21,283 nucleotides of DNA from Chalciporus piperatus (lineage: Eukaryota > Basidiomycota > Agaricomycetes > Boletales > Boletaceae), in assembly GCA_038093975.1 (NCBI GenBank), contig JBBPTG010000353.1:1-21283 (forward strand), given 5' to 3'. The notes beneath the pieces are model-generated. The model ran no database searches and was not told the origin of the DNA. It was given only the letters and a program-made list of their open reading frames with translations. The position numbers were made by a program, and so were the translations under genes. The number at the start of each line of letters is the position of its first letter. Within the stretch, counting starts at the first letter, position 1. Below are positions 17,864 to 21,283 of the stretch, piece after piece.

Positions 17864-18103
17864 TCGGCGGGGAATAGGCGCAGGCTGGCCCGGCCTCTCC
17901 GCCTCAACCTCCTATTCCCGACCCTGCACTCGTGGTGCTCCCCACCCTATTCCTGTCGTGATGGCAGCGGCCACAACCATTGGCTCCCACCAGCCTGGAC
18001 GAACAACAATCTTCAGGTCGCTGCTGCTCCACCAGCAGATGGAATACCGTGGATGAATCAAGGTCCACTCATCGAAGTTTGATCGTCTAGGAATACGATC
18101 CAT

Positions 18104-18113
18104 AAAGAGGGGG
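18104..18113 (+). other. Polypurine tract of element 1
   Basis: AAAGAGGGGG lies three bases before the 3' LTR start (TGTTACG at 18117). It fits the RNase H-resistant primer for plus-strand DNA synthesis. Confidence 0.8.
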
Positions 18114-18116
18114 TAG

Positions 18117-18189
18117 TGTTACGAACGCTTCATTCCTTATCCTAATCATCCCTACATTCCATTACGCTTACTAGGTTTCTCTTCGTTTC
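18117..18189 (+). repeat. 3' LTR of element 1, first 73 bp only
   Basis: Aligned to 10624 onward, it differs at three positions, each C in the 5' LTR and T here. Similarity ends exactly where TGTTACGATCG of element 2 begins. The remainder of this LTR is expected after element 2, outside the window. Confidence 0.9.
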
Positions 18190-18656
18190 TGTTACGATCG
18201 CCCTATTCTTTCCTCTTCTTTCCTTGTACTAAGTCCTAGTCGCTGGTTCGAGTCCTGCCTAGGCCTCTTATTTCTTGCTTGCTTTAGTCAGCGGATGTTC
18301 TTCGATGTTCTTTCACATTCCATGCTTCGTCATCGCTGACTTGTACACTTACCAAGCATGACTCATTCCTATTCGTCATAGCTTGTTCTTACACATTCCG
18401 ACCAGTTCCATGCCTGCCCTTAACTCGTTCCTCTACTTATATAAACCCTCGAGTTTCCTCCTGTAACTTTAACTTAGACCTACGCAATCTAGCTTGGTCA
18501 TTCCTCGCTTCCTTGAACCCTCTGAGAGTCACCGTCCCACTCTTGAACGGACGCTAGGCCTTAACGTGGACATCCCATCGTTAGGCTACCTTGAAACCTT
18601 TGTCTTTGACTAGGCTTTTGTGTCTACGCTTTGACCTACCCGGTACAAGCATAACA
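18190..18656 (+). repeat. 5' LTR of element 2
   Basis: Starts TGTTACGATCGCC and is set to end at GCATAACA (18656), so that TGTTA and TAACA form a 5-bp terminal inverted repeat. The 467-bp length is close to the 476 bp of element 1. The primer-binding site starts three bases downstream. Confidence 0.75.
18438..18445 (+). promoter_or_regulatory. TATA box of element 2
   Basis: TATATAAA is 33 bp upstream of 18471, where the self-primer block starts. The spacing matches that of element 1 (35 bp). Confidence 0.75.
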
Positions 18657-18658
18657 AA

Positions 18659-18670
18659 AGGTCTAAGTTA
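18659..18670 (+). other. Self-primer binding site of element 2
   Basis: AGGTCTAAGTTA is the exact reverse complement of TAACTTAGACCT at 18470-18481 in the LTR. An RNA start at 18471 would leave 11 paired bases, the same length as in element 1. Confidence 0.82.
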
Positions 18671-18695
18671 CCCCTGAAGGCTACCTTCGCTGTAG

Positions 18696-19178
18696 ACCTC
18701 CACCATTTCCCAACGACCTCGCCTCGACACCTCTCGCTGGGACCCCCCACGAGAGACCGTTAATCCACAGAACCCCAAATCTTCCGACTCGGGCTCACCT
18801 GAAGAGGAAGACCCCTCTAACCCCTACGACACCTCGGATCTTTACGACGAACCAATCACCACCCAAGAGGAACAAGAAGAAACCCTTCACCTCTCCCACG
18901 AATTTTCCTCAGCTGTAACCATCCCAAGGTCACCAACACCACCGTCGCCAACCCCAATATCCCGAAGAGCTCCACAGTTCCCTGTGTCGCCTGCTCCCCC
19001 ACGAACCGTAGCTTTCCCCACTCCTTCCCTTCCCGCACCTGCATTTGCACCAGGAGCGTACCAGAAAACCCCGAAGAAGGTTCAGAAGGTTGAGGAAGAA
19101 ATTCCCTCGCTGATCGAGATAGATGATGAGGATGAAACCACTGTTCGTAAAGTAGCCTTTGTCACAAAGGGTTTTTAA
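18696..19178 (+). CDS. Acidic/proline-rich ORF upstream of pol in element 2, no ATG
   Basis: The frame opens after TAG (18693-18695) and runs 160 codons to TAA at 19176. It has no in-frame ATG. The product is acidic (SPEEEDPSNPYDTSDLYDEP, EEQEE), then Pro/Ser-rich (PRSPTPPSPTPISRRAP), then basic and acidic again (KKVQKVEEEIPSLIEIDDEDE). It lacks a capsid region and a zinc knuckle, although it occupies the gag position and ends on a predicted frameshift site into pol. It may be the remains of a Gag after an internal deletion, or a counterpart of the methionine-free leader ORF of element 1. An acceptor-like CGCTGTAG directly precedes it, so its 5' end may be spliced on. Confidence 0.5.
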   Translation, partial: TSTISQRPRLDTSRWDPPRETVNPQNPKSSDSGSPEEEDPSNPYDTSDLYDEPITTQEEQEETLHLSHEFSSAVTIPRSPTPPSPTPISRRAPQFPVSPAPPRTVAFPTPSLPAPAFAPGAYQKTPKKVQKVEEEIPSLIEIDDEDETTVRKVAFVTKGF

Positions 19179-19208
19179 ACCGGGAAGCTCTGCCGACGCA
19201 AGCTTCCC
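19169..19208 (+). promoter_or_regulatory. Predicted -1 ribosomal frameshift signal into pol (element 2)
   Basis: G_GGT_TTT at 19169-19175 is read in the upstream frame directly before its TAA stop. A 6-nt spacer (TAAACC) leads to a perfect 7-bp stem GGGAAGC (19182-19188) / GCTTCCC (19202-19208) with a 13-nt loop. The -1 frame continues TTA AAC CGG into pol. Confidence 0.75.
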
Positions 19209-21283
19209 CAATCACGTGTGCACCTGTACTTGTAAAGTCGCGAAAGCGCTCTATGCAAATTCCCATACAGATTATCGTTCCCTCGCACACGATGAAAGCC
19301 GTCGAAACCCACGCCCTCATTGATAGCGGCGCAGACATCTCCTGTATCGACTGGGGCTTTGTACGAAGAAATCGAATCCCCACTACTCGACTTGAAACCC
19401 CTATTCGAGTCCGAAACGTCGACCAGACCGCAAACAAAAGCGGGATGATACTCTTTACCACCACCCTCTTCCTTGATATCGAAGGAATCGCACAAGAAGT
19501 AATCTTCCACATCATGAATTGCGGAAACGAGAACGTCATCCTAGGACTCCCATGGCTTGAAAAAGCTAACCCAACCATCGATTGGTGCCGGCGTACCTTG
19601 TTGCTGTCGGAATCCATCGACGAATCAAAGAAGTTGTATACCATACATGCTGCAGCCTGTAAAACCAACGACCAACTCTTCACTCGACCCATCCCTCCTC
19701 CTCGACACTCTTATGTAACCCCGGAAGTCGATCAACAACTCTATGACTACCTGGACTCTGAAACCAAATCCACCTTTCTTAACCGCGCTTACGAAAACCA
19801 TACCCTAAACCGCATTATTCGTTGCGGTTCACGCTTTGTCCCCAATCATGTTGTCGCTCGCCTTACCCGAGCTACTGAACTCGCAATCGCAGCCGAACTG
19901 GCTAAACCCAAACCTATCCTTCCAAAAGAATATGCCAGATATACCTCAGTTTTCGATGAACCCTCAGCTGGTCACCTTCCTCCATCTCGGGTTTATGACC
20001 ACGAGATTAACCTGAAGGAATCCTTCGTCCCTAAAATTGGAAAACTTTATCCGCTATCTCCGGATGAAAGGAAAGCCACAGAAGACTTCCTCGAAGAGAA
20101 CCTGCGTACGGGAAAGATACGTCCTTCCAATTCCCCCCAGGCATCCCCCTTCTTCTTCGTCAAGAAGAAAGATGGAAAACTCCGCCCTTGCCAAGACTAT
20201 CGATATCTCAACGAACATACTACTCGAGACGCGTACCCACTTCCCCTCATCGGGGATCTCGTCGACAAATTGAAAGACGCCGAAGTCTTTACCAAGTTTG
20301 ATGTGCGATGGGGTTACAACAATGTCCGCATCAAAGACGGACACCAGTGGAAAGCCGCTTTCCTCACCCACAAAGGCCTCTTTGAACCGACTGTGATGTT
20401 CTTCGGACTGAACAACTCCCCAGCCACCTTCCAGCGCTTCATGAACGACTCTTTTCGAGACATGATAGCTGAAGGGTGGCTTGTCATCTATATGGATGAC
20501 CTTCTCATCTTTTCTCCCGACAATGCTACTCACACCGCTCGCACACAACGAGTCCTCGAACGGATGCAAGAGCTAGATCTCCATCTTCGTTTAGAGAAAT
20601 GCAACTTCGCCGTAAACGAAGTGGAATATCTTGGCATGATCGTCCGCCCCGGAGAGCTTGCCATGGATCCCGTCAAACTCGACGGCATCTCTCAATGGCC
20701 CATTCCCACTACCGTCAAAGAAGTGCGCTCATTCCTTGGCTTTGCCAACTTCTATCGACGCTTTATCCCAAATTACTCCTTAGTCGCCCGCCCTTTGATT
20801 GACCTGACCAAAAAGGATCATCGATGGGACTGGAACAATGCCTGCCAAGATGCCTTCGCCCGCCTAAAACAGATGTTCCTAGCGAAACCCGTCTTACGCT
20901 TTCCAGACCTTTCCAAACCCTTCGCCATCGCAACCGATGCCTCTAAATTTGCCTCTGGAGGTATACTCCTCCAAACTGATGCCAACGGCGATTGGCACCC
21001 CTGTTCCTACCTCTCCCAATCCTTTGGTGACGCTGAACGGAACTACGATATCTATGATCGTGAACTCCTCGCCGTGATCCGTGCACTTAAAACCTGGCGA
21101 CACTATCTCCACGGCTCTCCCTTCCCTGTCCAAGTCTTCACTGATCACAAAAACCTGACCTACTTCCGCCAACCCCAGAATCTAAACCGTCGGCAAGCCC
21201 GCTGGCTCCTCGATCTTGCTGACTTTGACCTGAAAATGATTCATGTTCCTGGTTCATCCCTCGCCGGTCCCGATGCCTTATCT
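19175..21283 (+). CDS. pol: Pol of element 2 (protease, RT, RNase H), runs off the window
   Basis: The frame is open from the frameshift site to the last base. Numbering from the first in-frame ATG (19253): protease with ALIDSGADISCIDW (active D24) and VILGLPWLEKANPTIDW; a linker; RT with VRWGYNNVRIKDG, FFGLNNSPATFQ and catalytic YMDD at 413-416; the RT thumb-side motif VRSFLGFANFYRRFI; RNase H with IATDASKF (D562), YDRELLAVI and FTDHKNL; and the start of the connection to integrase (VPGSSLAGPDALS). No stop or frameshift is visible in about 700 codons, so the copy appears intact so far. It is the closest relative of element 1 Pol in the window, but clearly another family. Confidence 0.93.

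Larger units (their letters stand above)
10624..18189 (+). mobile_element. Element 1: Ty3/gypsy chromovirus LTR retrotransposon, 3' LTR interrupted
   Basis: It has a 5' LTR (TGTTACGAAC...), a self-primer binding site, a methionine-free leader ORF, gag, pol with PR-RT-RNaseH-IN-chromodomain order, a membrane-type third ORF, a polypurine tract and the first 73 bp of the 3' LTR. Integrase after RNase H defines Ty3/gypsy (Metaviridae); the chromodomain defines chromoviruses; self-priming is typical of the Tf1/sushi group. All main frames are open. The 3' LTR is broken by element 2. The duplicated target is predicted to be CTATC (10619-10623), but the right flank is outside the window. It inserted into a gene on the opposite strand. 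Confidence 0.93.
18190..21283 (+). mobile_element. Element 2: Ty3/gypsy LTR retrotransposon nested in element 1, incomplete at window end
   Basis: It contains an LTR, a self-primer binding site, a short acidic/Pro-rich ORF, a frameshift signal and pol through protease, RT and RNase H. It sits in the same orientation as element 1, inside that element's 3' LTR. The predicted target duplication is GTTTC (18185-18189). Its LTR opens with the same TGTTACGA as element 1, but pol is clearly diverged (YMDD versus YIDD), so it is a different family of the same broad group. Integrase, any chromodomain and the 3' LTR would lie outside the window. Confidence 0.9.

Overview
The window reads as a nuclear chromosome segment of a mushroom-type fungus (Agaricomycetes, inferred). 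Introns are short (about 53-75 bp) with GTGAGT/GTAAGT donors and CTAAC/CTAAT branch sites. It holds a RecQ-like helicase with a cysteine cluster, Ty3/gypsy chromoviruses and a Cys/His N-terminal hypothetical protein of a kind I associate with mushroom genomes. No rRNA, complete tRNA or CRISPR array was recognised. Most of the sequence is mobile or repetitive.

Layout. (1) 1-1574, minus strand: 3'-incomplete five-exon gene for a conserved hypothetical protein, broken by two in-frame stops. (2) 2351-2711, minus: frameshifted relic of a metallo-beta-lactamase-fold gene. (3) 3310-6485: a 3.18-kb foldback-like element with a 56-bp terminal inverted repeat, arms of period-8 CAGT/ACTG repeats in opposite orientation, and two further tandem arrays in its middle, one AT-rich (about 70 bp) and one GC-rich (about 150 bp, two hairpins per unit). 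(4) 6486-8161: no convincing gene, one three-copy degenerate repeat. (5) 8162-10186, plus: RecQ-like helicase with altered motifs I and VI. (6) 10210-10623, minus: 3' end of a convergent gene cut by an LTR retrotransposon. (7) 10624-18189: Ty3/gypsy chromovirus 'element 1', nearly complete. (8) 18190 to the window end: a second Ty3/gypsy element, 'element 2', nested in the 3' LTR of element 1 and running off the window.

Element 1 is the most interesting part. It has a Tf1-type self-primer: 11 nt of the inferred mRNA 5' end are exactly complementary to a site just after the LTR. Its inferred 1.54-kb leader has no ATG in any frame, yet contains long open frames that can be spliced into one methionine-free frame. 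The primer-binding site lies in a predicted intron and overlaps its branch point. Gag (two zinc knuckles) and Pol (PR-RT-RNaseH-IN-chromodomain) are linked by a predicted -1 frameshift (GGGAAAA, 6-nt spacer, hairpin). A short two-transmembrane ORF follows pol. Element 2 repeats the themes: self-primer complementarity (12 nt), an ATG-free leader, and a -1 frameshift site (GGGTTTT, 6-nt spacer, 7-bp hairpin), but it has no recognisable capsid or zinc knuckle before pol.

Splicing, frameshifting, self-priming and non-AUG initiation are predictions from sequence; none was tested.
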